Source of the DNA: DATMBF01 sp035559595
GTDB lineage: Bacteria; Bacteroidota; Ignavibacteria; UBA10030
Assembly (NCBI GenBank): GCA_035559595.1
Contig: DATMBF010000026.1
Coordinates: 1 to 64,000 of the forward strand
Direction: 5' to 3'
Length of the DNA: 64,000 bases
The notes below the pieces were generated by a model. That model saw only the letters and a program-made list of their open reading frames with translations. It searched no databases and was not told where the DNA came from. A program made the translations under genes and the position numbers. Below are positions 44,565 to 53,750 of the stretch, piece after piece (within the stretch, counting starts at the first letter, position 1; the number at the start of each line of letters is the position of its first letter).

Positions 44565-45224
44565 ATGTCTTCCTGCTGCACATCGTCGGTGAGCTGTGAA
44601 GGAACCAACAGGTTCTTTTCGAAATTTTCGAAGCGATACGCAAAGCAGTTCAAGAAAAAGGGATTAGAGAAGATTCAAAAGTACTTGCTTGAGGGGGTGC
44701 GGACAGAGCCGGTTCAGTCGAAACGTGTTCTCGATATCGGCTGTGGGGTGGGGGGGTTACACCTGACTCTTCTGCAGGAAGGAGCGGCTTATGCGGTTGG
44801 TGTGGATGCGGCCGAGGGGATGGTCAGCAAAGCGATGGCCTTCGCACGCGAACTGGGACTTGCAGAGAAAGCCGAACACATCCTGGGCGATTTCGTTGAG
44901 CAAGCCGCGTCGATCGGGGAAGCAGACATTACGCTCATGGATAAGGTTGTCTGTTGCTACGGCGATCTGGATACACTGATCCGTGTTTCGGCGTCGAAGA
45001 CGAAGCGAACCCTTGGTCTCACTCATCCTTCAAACAATGTTCTTGTTCGCTGGTTTTTCAAATCCCACATTGCTGTTCTCAAGCTCTTCAAGGCCAAGTT
45101 CCATCCGTTCTGGCACGACTGGAACGTCATGGATCAAACGATCCGTTCGCTGGGATTTCAGCCTCTGTATACCAATTCCACCTTTCTCTGGCAGGCACGC
45201 GTCTATCGGCGGTCACCTTCTTAG
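44565..45224 (+). CDS. Class I SAM-dependent methyltransferase
   Basis: A 219-residue protein with a short Cys-rich N-terminus (SSCCTSSVSC). The SAM-binding loop is VLDIGCGVGGLHL (~54-66), and the second motif is GVDAAEGMVSKAMA. The overall layout recalls UbiG/BchM-type O- or C-methyltransferases, but no substrate motif is recognised. Its stop overlaps that of the convergent LdcA gene by a few bases. Confidence 0.75.
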   Translation: MSSCCTSSVSCEGTNRFFSKFSKRYAKQFKKKGLEKIQKYLLEGVRTEPVQSKRVLDIGCGVGGLHLTLLQEGAAYAVGVDAAEGMVSKAMAFARELGLAEKAEHILGDFVEQAASIGEADITLMDKVVCCYGDLDTLIRVSASKTKRTLGLTHPSNNVLVRWFFKSHIAVLKLFKAKFHPFWHDWNVMDQTIRSLGFQPLYTNSTFLWQARVYRRSPS

Positions 45225-46159
45225 GTAACTGCCGGCTCAAGCATTGCAATCGTACCCTTCTCTGCATTCAACTCCACCTGTAGTCCAAAGGGAATCGTGA
45301 GCTTTTTGGCAATGTGTCCATACTGGAGCCCTGAGAGAACAGGAACCCGGAGCCTACCGGCAAACTCTTTCAGCACCTCTTCTACGGTGAGATGTGGAGT
45401 TGAAGGATCCGACGGAACACAATCCGTAAATTGCCCGTAAATCAATCCGCGCAGACTCTTGAGAATTCCCGCATTCTCGAGGTGCATGAACATTCGATCG
45501 ACGCGGTGTGGCGCCTCGTCGATATCTTCGACGACGAGAATCGCATTCTTGAATTCGGGGGAGAATGGCGTACCGAGCATGGAGACAACCAATGCAAGAT
45601 TTCCGCCCAGAATGCGTCCGCGTGCGTTCCCCTTTCGCAAAGGAACAGAGGGAGAGTCGGGCGGATTCGATAAGATTCTCTTCGCCGGCGATGTGAGCAA
45701 TTCCCAGAAATTCTCTTCAGTAAACGGGTCGATCCTCTCCCACAATTCGACGGCCGCCATTGGGCCGGAGAATGTTATGAGTCCGGTCTTCTTGAAGAGC
45801 GCAAGCTGAAGTGCCGTAAGATCGCTGTAGCCGACAATGACTTTAGGGTTCTTTTTCACGGCACGGTAGTCAATAAGGGGGAGAAGTCGGGGTGTGCCGT
45901 ACCCTCCACGCAGGGCAATGATTGCCTTGACATTCCTGTCATTAAGCATTTCATTCAAGTCGCTAGCCCGTTGTTCGTCGGTTCCGGCAAGGTATCCTCG
46001 TTGAGCCATCGCGTGTTTGCCGACGGTTGTTCGATAGCCGAGCGATTCAAGGTATCTGATCGCCTTTCCGATTTTGTCAGACGATGAAGGCGCACTCGCG
46101 GGAGAGATCAATGCGATGAGGTCACCGCGGCGGAGGCGAGGTGGTTGAAGGAGCTTCAT
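45221..46159 (-). CDS. Muramoyltetrapeptide (L,D-)carboxypeptidase, S66 family
   Basis: A 312-residue cytoplasmic serine peptidase that removes the terminal D-Ala from tetrapeptides in peptidoglycan recycling. The catalytic triad is Ser in VGYSDLTAL (~112), Glu in VEDIDEAPHRVDRM and His in QYGHIAKK. The C-terminal IPFG motif of LdcA is present. It is divergent from the polyketide-type methyltransferase gene, with a 37-bp gap. Confidence 0.85.
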   Translation of the reverse strand: MKLLQPPRLRRGDLIALISPASAPSSSDKIGKAIRYLESLGYRTTVGKHAMAQRGYLAGTDEQRASDLNEMLNDRNVKAIIALRGGYGTPRLLPLIDYRAVKKNPKVIVGYSDLTALQLALFKKTGLITFSGPMAAVELWERIDPFTEENFWELLTSPAKRILSNPPDSPSVPLRKGNARGRILGGNLALVVSMLGTPFSPEFKNAILVVEDIDEAPHRVDRMFMHLENAGILKSLRGLIYGQFTDCVPSDPSTPHLTVEEVLKEFAGRLRVPVLSGLQYGHIAKKLTIPFGLQVELNAEKGTIAMLEPAVT

Positions 46160-46196
46160 CGGCGATCAAGATAGCAAGATTGCCAGCGAAAGCAAA

Positions 46197-46922
46197 ATGA
46201 TAATTATTCCAATCCCATCGAGACGATTTGATCCCGACCTTCTCGAAATGATGGATCGACCCGGGATTGATGAGAAGCTCCTGCAAGAGGATCTCCGGAA
46301 CCTGCGAATGATCAACCGATTCTTCGGCGGATACGCGGCAATACGGAAAGCGGTCAAGCCTCTGTTTCAGTGCTTTCCCAAGGATCGGCAGATCACGATT
46401 TTCGATCTTGCGACGGGATCTGCTGATCTGCCAATTGTCATGAGCAAGCTTGCGAAAAAACTTGGCCGGTCCGTGACAATTACCGCCGTAGACAAGAATC
46501 CAGTGATGCTTCAGGTGGCTCGTGAATTGAGTAAGGATTGTGGGGAGATCAAGATTGTCGAGGGAGACATTCTCGACCTTCAGTGTTCCGACAAGAGCTT
46601 TGACATCGTCGTTTGCTCGCTTGCCCTCCATCATTTCTCAAGGGAGAATGCTGTTCGTATTCTGCGGAACATGCAACGCCTTGCCCGTGTTGCATTGGTT
46701 GTTCATGATCTTTGCCGGAGTTGGACGGGGGCTTGGATAGCATGGCTCTACACCCATCTGACAACACGGAATCCCCTGACGTTGCACGATTCTTATCTCT
46801 CTGTGCTTCGATCGTTTACACTTAAGGAGTTGACGGCAATGGCAAGAGAGGCCGGGATAACCAACTTCACGCTTACCAAGCATCCGTTCTTTCGAATGGT
46901 CATGGTAGCGAAGCTCAAATAA
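46197..46922 (+). CDS. SAM-dependent methyltransferase of a ketosynthase cluster
   Basis: A 241-residue class I methyltransferase. The N-terminus (LEMMDRPGIDEKLLQEDLRN) resembles the methyltransferases paired with type-III polyketide synthase clusters, which carry a similar MDxPGxD segment. The SAM loop is FDLATGSADLPIVM (~69-82), and VCSLALHHF follows. It opens a run of four genes leading to a ketosynthase and an FAD enzyme. The likely role is O- or C-methylation of the cluster product; this is inferred from context. Confidence 0.75.
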   Translation: MIIIPIPSRRFDPDLLEMMDRPGIDEKLLQEDLRNLRMINRFFGGYAAIRKAVKPLFQCFPKDRQITIFDLATGSADLPIVMSKLAKKLGRSVTITAVDKNPVMLQVARELSKDCGEIKIVEGDILDLQCSDKSFDIVVCSLALHHFSRENAVRILRNMQRLARVALVVHDLCRSWTGAWIAWLYTHLTTRNPLTLHDSYLSVLRSFTLKELTAMAREAGITNFTLTKHPFFRMVMVAKLK

Positions 46923-46961
46923 GGTCTTCAGCCTCATCTCAGCTTTGGACTCGAAGCTCTC

Positions 46962-46971
46962 AACTCGGAAC
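46962..46971 (+). repeat. Short repeat AACTCGGAAC (copy 2)
   Basis: The second copy of the 10-bp sequence found at 44528-44537, in the 58-bp spacer between the methyltransferase gene and the SRPBCC gene. The spacer is low-complexity (CTCGAAGCTCTCAACTCGG). Confidence 0.3.
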
Positions 46972-46980
46972 TGAACAACG

Positions 46981-47430
46981 ATGCGAACCGAAACTTCGAT
47001 CACCATCCGTGCGCCGCTGGACAAGATCTTTGAAACGGTGGCGGATCTTTCTCTCTGGCCGATCATTCTTCCCCACTATCGATGGGTCAAGTTCATTGAA
47101 CAATCTCCCACTCGCAGCGTCGTGAAGATGGCTGCGAAAAGGAAGTGGATTCCCGTTCAGTGGACATCGGAGCTGGAGATCGATAGGGAACGGAAAGAAA
47201 TTCGATTTCACCATTTGAAAGCCTTCACCAAAGGCATGCGAGTCATCTGGTCGTTCATGCAAGACGATGAGGAAGTTCGAGTCACGATCCGCCATGATCT
47301 TGAACACACCATACCGCTCATTGGCAAATTCGTTGCCGAACACATTATCGGTCAGTTCTTCATCGGCTATATTGCTAATCAAACACTTCAGCATATGAAG
47401 CGACACGCTGAGGCAAAGTATGGCTCGTAG
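46981..47430 (+). CDS. SRPBCC-fold protein (START/aromatase-like)
   Basis: A 149-residue protein opening RTETSITIRAPLDKIFE, the typical first strand and helix of SRPBCC ligand-binding proteins, with further strands to TIRHDLEHTIP. In type-II polyketide pathways related folds act as aromatase/cyclases; others bind lipids. It overlaps the ketosynthase gene by 11 bp, so it is probably a pathway partner. Only the fold is secure. Confidence 0.7.
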   Translation: MRTETSITIRAPLDKIFETVADLSLWPIILPHYRWVKFIEQSPTRSVVKMAAKRKWIPVQWTSELEIDRERKEIRFHHLKAFTKGMRVIWSFMQDDEEVRVTIRHDLEHTIPLIGKFVAEHIIGQFFIGYIANQTLQHMKRHAEAKYGS

Positions 47431-48661
47431 GCGAGTAGTCGTAACCGGGATTGGAGCCGTCACACCCATCGGTCACGGCAAGGAGGGACTCTGGGAAGGA
47501 GCCCGCTCGGGGAAGAACGGTGTCAAACCGATTAACCGTTTCGACACCTCGCAAATCAATGTGAAAGTAGCTGCGCAGATCGACGATTTCGATCCCCTCA
47601 ATCACTTTGATGCAAAGCTTGCACGGCGCATGGATCGTTTTGCTCAGATGGCGCTTGCTGCAACAGATATGGCGATCGATGACGCGGGCCTAAAACCCGA
47701 TCCAAAGCACCCGAACCCTCGCGCCGGCGTGACAATGGGCACTGCACTTGGGGGAGTATCGGGAGCCGAGCGGCAGCATGAGACCTACATGAAGGAGGGG
47801 CTGCGTGCTGTCGATCCGAGTCTTGCATTGATTGTCTTCGGCGGATCAGGGTCGAGCAATATCGCCATACGGTACGGTTTCACGGGGCCGAGCAATGCAA
47901 ACTCGAACAGTTGTGCATCAGGGGCGATTGCGATTGGGGAAGCGTACCGTTACATCAAAGAAGGATATGCGGACGTCATGATTGCTGCGGCAGCCGAGGC
48001 TCCACTCTATGAGCTTACCTTCAGCGCATTCGCTCTGATCAAGGCTATGTCCACAAATCCTGATCCCGAAACTGCATGCCGGCCGTTCGATAAGAACCGA
48101 GACGGATTCGTGATGGGGGAAGCGGCCGCAGTTCTCGTGATTGAGGAACTTGGACATGCGCTCAAGCGGGATGCCCACATCTACTGTGAGTTTCTTGGCT
48201 ATTCCTGCAATAACGACGCGTATCATATGGTCACACCTCGACCGGATGCCGGTTCGATAACTCGCGCAATGCAAGAGGCTCTTCGGGAGGCAGAGATTGC
48301 GAGCGTGGATATCGGCTACATTAATGCTCATGCAAGTTCTACACCGCTGAACGACAAAACGGAAACGTATGCCATCAAACAAGTTTTCGGTGATGCGGCG
48401 AAGCGCATTCCAGTGAGCGGCACGAAGTCCATGCACGCGCATGCGCTTGGGGCAACGGGTGCGGTTGAGGCAGCGATCTGTGCGATGATCTTCGAGAAGG
48501 AGTTCATTCCCCCCACAATTCATTACTCTTGTCCTGATCCGGATTGCGACCTGGATTATGTCCCGAACTCCGGTCGGACAACTCGCGTGGATTACATTCT
48601 CTCGAACTCGTTTGGTTTTGGCGGAATCAACGCGTCGGTTGTCCTGGGAAGATATGGCTGA
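47420..48661 (+). CDS. Beta-ketoacyl synthase (FabF-like, type II)
   Basis: A 413-residue condensing enzyme. The thiolase-fold catalytic residues are in place: nucleophile Cys165 in NSNSCASGA, His304 in NAHASSTPLND, Lys336 in GTKSMHA and His341 in HALGATG. These align with C163/H303/K335/H340 of E. coli FabF. The usual NAHGT motif is NAHAS here, and TKSMTGH is TKSMHAH. These changes near the active site, and the operon context, suggest a specialised secondary-metabolite condensing enzyme rather than the housekeeping FabF. It overlaps both neighbours. Confidence 0.85.
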   Translation: MARRRVVVTGIGAVTPIGHGKEGLWEGARSGKNGVKPINRFDTSQINVKVAAQIDDFDPLNHFDAKLARRMDRFAQMALAATDMAIDDAGLKPDPKHPNPRAGVTMGTALGGVSGAERQHETYMKEGLRAVDPSLALIVFGGSGSSNIAIRYGFTGPSNANSNSCASGAIAIGEAYRYIKEGYADVMIAAAAEAPLYELTFSAFALIKAMSTNPDPETACRPFDKNRDGFVMGEAAAVLVIEELGHALKRDAHIYCEFLGYSCNNDAYHMVTPRPDAGSITRAMQEALREAEIASVDIGYINAHASSTPLNDKTETYAIKQVFGDAAKRIPVSGTKSMHAHALGATGAVEAAICAMIFEKEFIPPTIHYSCPDPDCDLDYVPNSGRTTRVDYILSNSFGFGGINASVVLGRYG

Positions 48662-49796
48662 ATATTCTGAGAACAGTCGTCCCATGACGCAGTACGACGT
48701 CATCATCGTTGGTGGTGGACCCGCCGGTTCTGCATGTGCAACAATCCTCGCTCGTAACGGAATCCGTGTCCTTCTCTGTGAAAAGGAAAGATTTCCTCGC
48801 GACAAGATCTGCGGGGAGTGTATCAATCCTCGAAGCTGGCCTTTTCTGAAGATGCTTGGTGTCGATGAGACCATCAAAAGAACACCGCACACCCCCATCG
48901 AGAAGATTGAAGTCCATTCAGCAGAAGGCAAGCAAATCATGGTTCATCCCGACAATCGTCAATACCCTTTTCTTGCCATGGCACGCAGAGAATTCGACTC
49001 GATACTGCTTCGTCAAGCTATCACACAGGGAGCGGAAGTGCTTGAAAAGAGAAAGGTTTTGGGAATCAACCACGATGGACGTTGGAAGATCACTATCGAT
49101 AGGCAAATCTTTTCGTCAGACTATTTGGTTGGGGCGGATGGAAGGAACTCGATTGTTGCACGGTCGCTGGGCCACTCGCGCCGTAGGAAACCCGATCAAA
49201 CATCGGACCGAGTGGGAATTCAATGGCATACCGGGTTTCAGAAGTCACTGGGCAACACGCTGGCTATGGTTCTCTTTCCCGGTGGATACTTCGGAGCCGT
49301 CAATGTAAGCTCCCGGGTGGCCAATATCGCGATGGTGACAACCCGCTCTCTCGCGCAAATGGTGCAGGTAAATTTTAACCTCTTTTTAGAAAAGACTCTC
49401 TTCGCGAATCCATCAGCACGTGCACTGCTAACTTCCGTACATCCGGTCTCCAAAGCCGCAGCGGCATTTCCGATAGATCCAATGGTCTTTCGCTCCAAGC
49501 ATCCTTCTGCATTCCTCATTGGAGATGCGCGGCAAACCATTGAACCATTCACCGGAGAAGGAATCTTCTTTGCACTGCAAGACGGAGTCAGATTGGGAAT
49601 CATGTTGTCAAATCGAATTCTGGGTACGAACACTCAGGTGGAGTACATCCACCAACTATCATGGGCAGAGTTGGCTCTCTCCCTTTTTCTTCGCAGTCCG
49701 AAGCTTGGGAAGGTGGTCTTCCAGGCCTCAATACACACCCCGGCACTCAGAAAACTGCTAATTCGGGCAATTGTGGGCACAAATCCACAATCATGA
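48654..49796 (+). CDS. FAD-dependent oxidoreductase (geranylgeranyl-reductase/monooxygenase type)
   Basis: A 380-residue flavoprotein. I choose the ATG at 48654, overlapping the ketosynthase stop by 8 bp (a second ATG at 48684 is possible). It has the FAD loop IIVGGGPAGSACATIL, then FPRDKICGECI, the DKxCGE pattern of the geranylgeranyl-reductase/halogenase-like group. The second FAD motif is LIGDARQTIEPFTGEGI. It probably oxidises or reduces the product of the cluster. The substrate is unknown. Confidence 0.8.
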   Translation: MAEYSENSRPMTQYDVIIVGGGPAGSACATILARNGIRVLLCEKERFPRDKICGECINPRSWPFLKMLGVDETIKRTPHTPIEKIEVHSAEGKQIMVHPDNRQYPFLAMARREFDSILLRQAITQGAEVLEKRKVLGINHDGRWKITIDRQIFSSDYLVGADGRNSIVARSLGHSRRRKPDQTSDRVGIQWHTGFQKSLGNTLAMVLFPGGYFGAVNVSSRVANIAMVTTRSLAQMVQVNFNLFLEKTLFANPSARALLTSVHPVSKAAAAFPIDPMVFRSKHPSAFLIGDARQTIEPFTGEGIFFALQDGVRLGIMLSNRILGTNTQVEYIHQLSWAELALSLFLRSPKLGKVVFQASIHTPALRKLLIRAIVGTNPQS

Positions 49797-50236
49797 TCTT
49801 TTGCCGCAACTTTTTTCTTGACATCGAAACCTTCGCTCCCAGCTCGTACGATATCACTCACAATCTTGCAGTGGTGGCAAAGTACAGCATCACTGCTGCG
49901 TTCCAGGTCGGATGGAACTTCAAATACGCGACGGGACGACCATACACGCCGTTTGTTGGGGCACGATACGATTCGCGCTTCCAGATCTACGAGCCTCTTT
50001 CAGCTTCTACGAACTCTGCCCGTTACCCGGACTATCGGCGCATGGATGTCCGTCTGACATATTTGACACAGCTCTTCGATCGCTACTTTACCGTTGTTTT
50101 TGTCGAGACTCTCAATGCCTTCAACACGAACAACATCTTCGGCTACACATACTCCGAAGATTACTCAGAGCGACGCGAAATCAAAAGCTATTTCGGCAGG
50201 CGAATGGTGGTCTTCGGCGTGCAGGTGACAATGTAG
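49793..50236 (+). pseudogene. TonB-dependent receptor C-terminal remnant
   Basis: A 147-codon frame overlapping the previous stop (ATGA). From about 49832 it reads as barrel strands of a TonB-dependent receptor: SSYDITHNLAVVAKY, KYATGRPYTPF, and a final strand ending VFGVQVTM. The signal peptide, plug and most of the barrel are missing, so this is the tail of a deleted receptor gene. The first residues do not match the family and are probably a chance junction. Confidence 0.7.
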
Positions 50237-50328
50237 GTCGGGGCCGCACGAACGCCAAGCTGCGAGAGGCCTTAGCGTCCCGTTGCGCTCTTTGGGGTGA
50301 ACTATAACCGCTGAGAACGCCATGGGCT

Positions 50329-50354
50329 TTGCGGTTGAAAAGATCAAACCGCAA
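50329..50354. repeat. Palindrome, 8-bp arms (TTGCGGTT/AACCGCAA)
   Basis: Perfect arms at 50329-50336 and 50347-50354 with a 10-bp loop, in the 237-bp region 50237-50473 between the receptor remnant and the next gene. It is not followed by a T-run. The surrounding sequence has the feel of a dispersed intergenic repeat, but no second copy was found in the window. Confidence 0.45.
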
Positions 50355-50473
50355 GAGCTTCCCACCTTGCATTTCCTGCAAGATTTAGATATCCTTCCCC
50401 TTACATTTCTCTTGAAATGGAGAAATCTACCAACAAGCCTTCATCCTTGTCGAATTCCGTATTGGAGGATCGC

Positions 50474-53400
50474 ATGAAAATATTCCTTTGTCGGTTCTTC
50501 TTGTGTTCTATTCTTTGTCTCACGGCTATTGAGGTCGCCCTTGCGCAATTTGACCCTAAACTCTTCTCAGGCATGAAGGCCCGATCGATCGGTCCTGCCG
50601 GTATGAGCGGCCGCATTGCCGACATTGATGCTGTTGCTGCGAATCCGGACATCATCTTCGTTGGTGCCTCGATCGGCGGTGTTTGGAAATCAGTCAACGG
50701 CGGCACTACATGGAAGCCAGTGTTCGACGATCAGCCGGTAACAGCGGTCGGCGATGTGACCATCTTCCAGCCGAATCCTTCAATCGTCTGGGTTGGAACC
50801 GGCGAGGGAAATCCGCGCAACAGCGCAAGCGTCGGCAATGGCGTTTACAAAAGCATCGACGGTGGAGAGACTTGGACACATATGGGACTCGACAAAACCG
50901 AACGTATCCATCGCATTCTTCTTCATCCTTCTGACGAAAACATTGCGTATGTCGCGGCGATGGGACACATGTGGGGGGAGAATCCTGATCGGGGCGTTTA
51001 CAAAACGACCGACGGTGGCAAGACTTGGCGGAAGGTTCTGTTCGTTAACGAAAAGGTTGGTTGCGCAGAGTTGGTGATGGATCCGTCGAACCCCAACAAG
51101 CTTTTTGCGGCGATGTGGGAGTATCGACGATGGCCGTGGTTTTTTAAGTCGGGCGGCCCTGGAAGCGGTCTCTATGTCACTCACGACGGCGGAGAAACGT
51201 GGACGAAGATCACCGATGAACAAGGTTTTCCAAAAGGAGAGTTGGGGCGGATTGGTTTGGCGATTTCAAAGAACAATCCCAACATCGTGTATGCCCTCAT
51301 TGAGGCAAAAAAGAATGGTCTCTACAAATCCGAAGATGGTGGAAAGTCCTGGAAACTCATCAATGAATCGAACAACGTCGCCCCGCGTCCTTTCTACTAC
51401 TGCGATCTTCGGATCGATCCGCAAAACGAGAATCGCATCTATAGCCTCCACTCAAATCTCCAGGTAAGCAGTGACGGTGGGAAAACATTCACAACACTCG
51501 GTGGGCAAACAAGGGTGCACTCAGACCACCACGCGCTCTGGATACATCCAAACGACGGCAGCTTCCTCATCGATGGCAACGATGGTGGAGTTTATATGAG
51601 TCACGACTATGGCGCCACGTGGCGGATGATCGACAATCTCCCCCTTGCGCAGTTTTATCACATCAATGTCGATATGGAAATTCCCTATAACATCTTTGGG
51701 GGAATGCAAGACAATGGTTCATGGCGCGGACCAAGCGAGGTATGGGAGAACAACGGTATCCGCAATTGGCACTGGAATGAGGTCGGCTTTGGCGACGGGT
51801 TTGCAACGCTGGTTGATGCATCGAATCCCGATTACGGCTATGCGATGTCGCAGGGTGGGTTTATTATCAGGTTCAACTGGAAGACGGGTGAGCGAAAGGA
51901 TGTGCGGCCGGCGGGACCGGATGGCGTCGAGCTTCGATTCAACTGGAACGCCGGTATTGCGCAGGATCCGTTCGATCCGAAAACGATCTATTACGGAAGC
52001 CAATTTGTGCATAAGAGCACGGATCGCGGCGACAGCTGGGAGATCATCAGTCCGGATTTGACAACGAACGATCGCTCGAAGCAAAAACAAGATGAGAGTG
52101 GCGGGCTAACGAAAGATGTCACGAATGCCGAAAATCACACAACAATTCTCACAATCGCTCCAAGTCCGCGTCAGCAGGGAGTTCTTTGGGTGGGGACGGA
52201 TGATGGCAATGTGCAAGTAACACGCGACGGGGGAAAAACCTGGACGAATGTGATAAGGAACATTCCCGGTGTTCCTCCGAATACCTGGGTTCCGCACATT
52301 GAGGCATCGAAGCATGATGCGGGCACCGCTTACGTTGTCTTTGACGATCACCGCCGAAGCAACTGGGCAACGTACGTCTATAAGACAACCGACTACGGTC
52401 GAAGCTGGACGAGCCTGACGAGAAATGATCCGACTGCCGGTTCGAAGAGGAAAGAGATGTGGGGATACGCGCTCGTACTTGAAGAGGATCCTGTCAATAA
52501 GAATTTGCTTTATCTCGGGACGGAATTCGGTTTGTGGGTGAGTTTTAACGGGGGTGTGAATTGGATGAAGTGGACCCACGGTGTTCCTACGGCTTCGGCG
52601 ATGGCTCTCATTGTGCACCCGCGGGATCATGATCTGGTGATCGGTACACATGGGCGCGCGGCGTATGTGCTTGATGATGTGCGTCCGTTGAGGACGGTGA
52701 CGAAGGAAGCCTTGGACAAGCCCCTACATATGTTTGAGATTCCTTCAACGTACCAGCATTACGTTCGCGCGATGGACGGCTATCACTTCCCCGCCGATGC
52801 GATGTTCAAGGGAGAAAATCGGCCGTACGGTGCACTGATCACGTACAGCTTGAATATTCCGAAAGATTCTCTGAAGTACACTCCCGGAGAGGAAGAAGAC
52901 GGAGAACCAGCGCCTCCACCATCGGGGCAAGAGCGGACGGTCAGAAAGGATTCGTTTGCCGTGCGGATAGAAGTGCTGGATGAATCCGGAAAAGTGATCC
53001 GCAAGTTCACGGGTCCGGCCGAGCGCGGTCTTAATCGTGCCGCATGGAACTTAAGAACGGACGGACCGAGAATGCCTCGACTTACTCCCCCGACTCCGGA
53101 GCAGCAATTTTTTACACCTCAGGGACCCGAGGTGCTTCCCGGAAAGTACACGATCAAAATCAAAGCACATCAACAGGAAGCAACTCAGGTTGTCGAAGTG
53201 AAGCCCGATCCGCGGATCAACATTCCCATCGCTGATCGGCAAAGGAAGTTTGCGTTGCAGCAGACAGTTGCCCAACGCATTGAGGTGGCAGCGGAAGCTG
53301 TTGAGAGGATCGTAAGAACTCGACGCGCGATCAACGCAGTGTTAGATCAAATGCGCGAGCGAAATGACGACACCGCAAAGGGGATTCGGAAGGCAGCAAA

Positions 53401-53722
53401 CGATCTACGAAAGAAGTTAACGGATGTGGCCGACGTGTTTCTCGAGGAACCAAATCGTGTGCAGGGCCTTACGAGGGCGTCGCACACTGTAGCGGCGAAA
53501 TTGAGTTTTGTGGCTCGTTCGCTTGGGTCATCATGGGATCCGCCAACAAGCACACAAATGACCTACATGCGGGAGGCCGAACAAGCTCTCTCGGAGGCCT
53601 TGAAGACATGGAACAAGGTCTTCGCAGAAGACGTGGCGGCGTTCCGAAAACAGGTGGAAGAAGCGAGGTTAGCGTCGGTGCCGTTGTTCGAGCCCTTGGA
53701 TATGGAATGGAAGAAGAAATAA
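50474..53722 (+). CDS. Large secreted VPS10/sortilin-like beta-propeller protein
   Basis: A 1082-residue protein starting at the ATG at 50474 after GGAGG (50464-50468), with a signal peptide (~1-25). About 750 residues hold BNR/Asp-box repeats of the form GGVWKSxNGGTTWxP and VYKTTDGGKTW, arranged as two propellers like sortilin-family proteins. A linker rich in Pro and Glu follows. The C-terminal part starts RIEVLDESGKVIRKF (an Ig-like or FlgD-like domain) and ends in a helical segment. Such proteins are often called glycosyl hydrolases, but catalytic residues are not visible. The role is unknown. Confidence 0.8.
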   Translation: MKIFLCRFFLCSILCLTAIEVALAQFDPKLFSGMKARSIGPAGMSGRIADIDAVAANPDIIFVGASIGGVWKSVNGGTTWKPVFDDQPVTAVGDVTIFQPNPSIVWVGTGEGNPRNSASVGNGVYKSIDGGETWTHMGLDKTERIHRILLHPSDENIAYVAAMGHMWGENPDRGVYKTTDGGKTWRKVLFVNEKVGCAELVMDPSNPNKLFAAMWEYRRWPWFFKSGGPGSGLYVTHDGGETWTKITDEQGFPKGELGRIGLAISKNNPNIVYALIEAKKNGLYKSEDGGKSWKLINESNNVAPRPFYYCDLRIDPQNENRIYSLHSNLQVSSDGGKTFTTLGGQTRVHSDHHALWIHPNDGSFLIDGNDGGVYMSHDYGATWRMIDNLPLAQFYHINVDMEIPYNIFGGMQDNGSWRGPSEVWENNGIRNWHWNEVGFGDGFATLVDASNPDYGYAMSQGGFIIRFNWKTGERKDVRPAGPDGVELRFNWNAGIAQDPFDPKTIYYGSQFVHKSTDRGDSWEIISPDLTTNDRSKQKQDESGGLTKDVTNAENHTTILTIAPSPRQQGVLWVGTDDGNVQVTRDGGKTWTNVIRNIPGVPPNTWVPHIEASKHDAGTAYVVFDDHRRSNWATYVYKTTDYGRSWTSLTRNDPTAGSKRKEMWGYALVLEEDPVNKNLLYLGTEFGLWVSFNGGVNWMKWTHGVPTASAMALIVHPRDHDLVIGTHGRAAYVLDDVRPLRTVTKEALDKPLHMFEIPSTYQHYVRAMDGYHFPADAMFKGENRPYGALITYSLNIPKDSLKYTPGEEEDGEPAPPPSGQERTVRKDSFAVRIEVLDESGKVIRKFTGPAERGLNRAAWNLRTDGPRMPRLTPPTPEQQFFTPQGPEVLPGKYTIKIKAHQQEATQVVEVKPDPRINIPIADRQRKFALQQTVAQRIEVAAEAVERIVRTRRAINAVLDQMRERNDDTAKGIRKAANDLRKKLTDVADVFLEEPNRVQGLTRASHTVAAKLSFVARSLGSSWDPPTSTQMTYMREAEQALSEALKTWNKVFAEDVAAFRKQVEEARLASVPLFEPLDMEWKKK

Positions 53723-53750
53723 GGGCGAGTCGGGGGCAAGGTCGGTCAGA

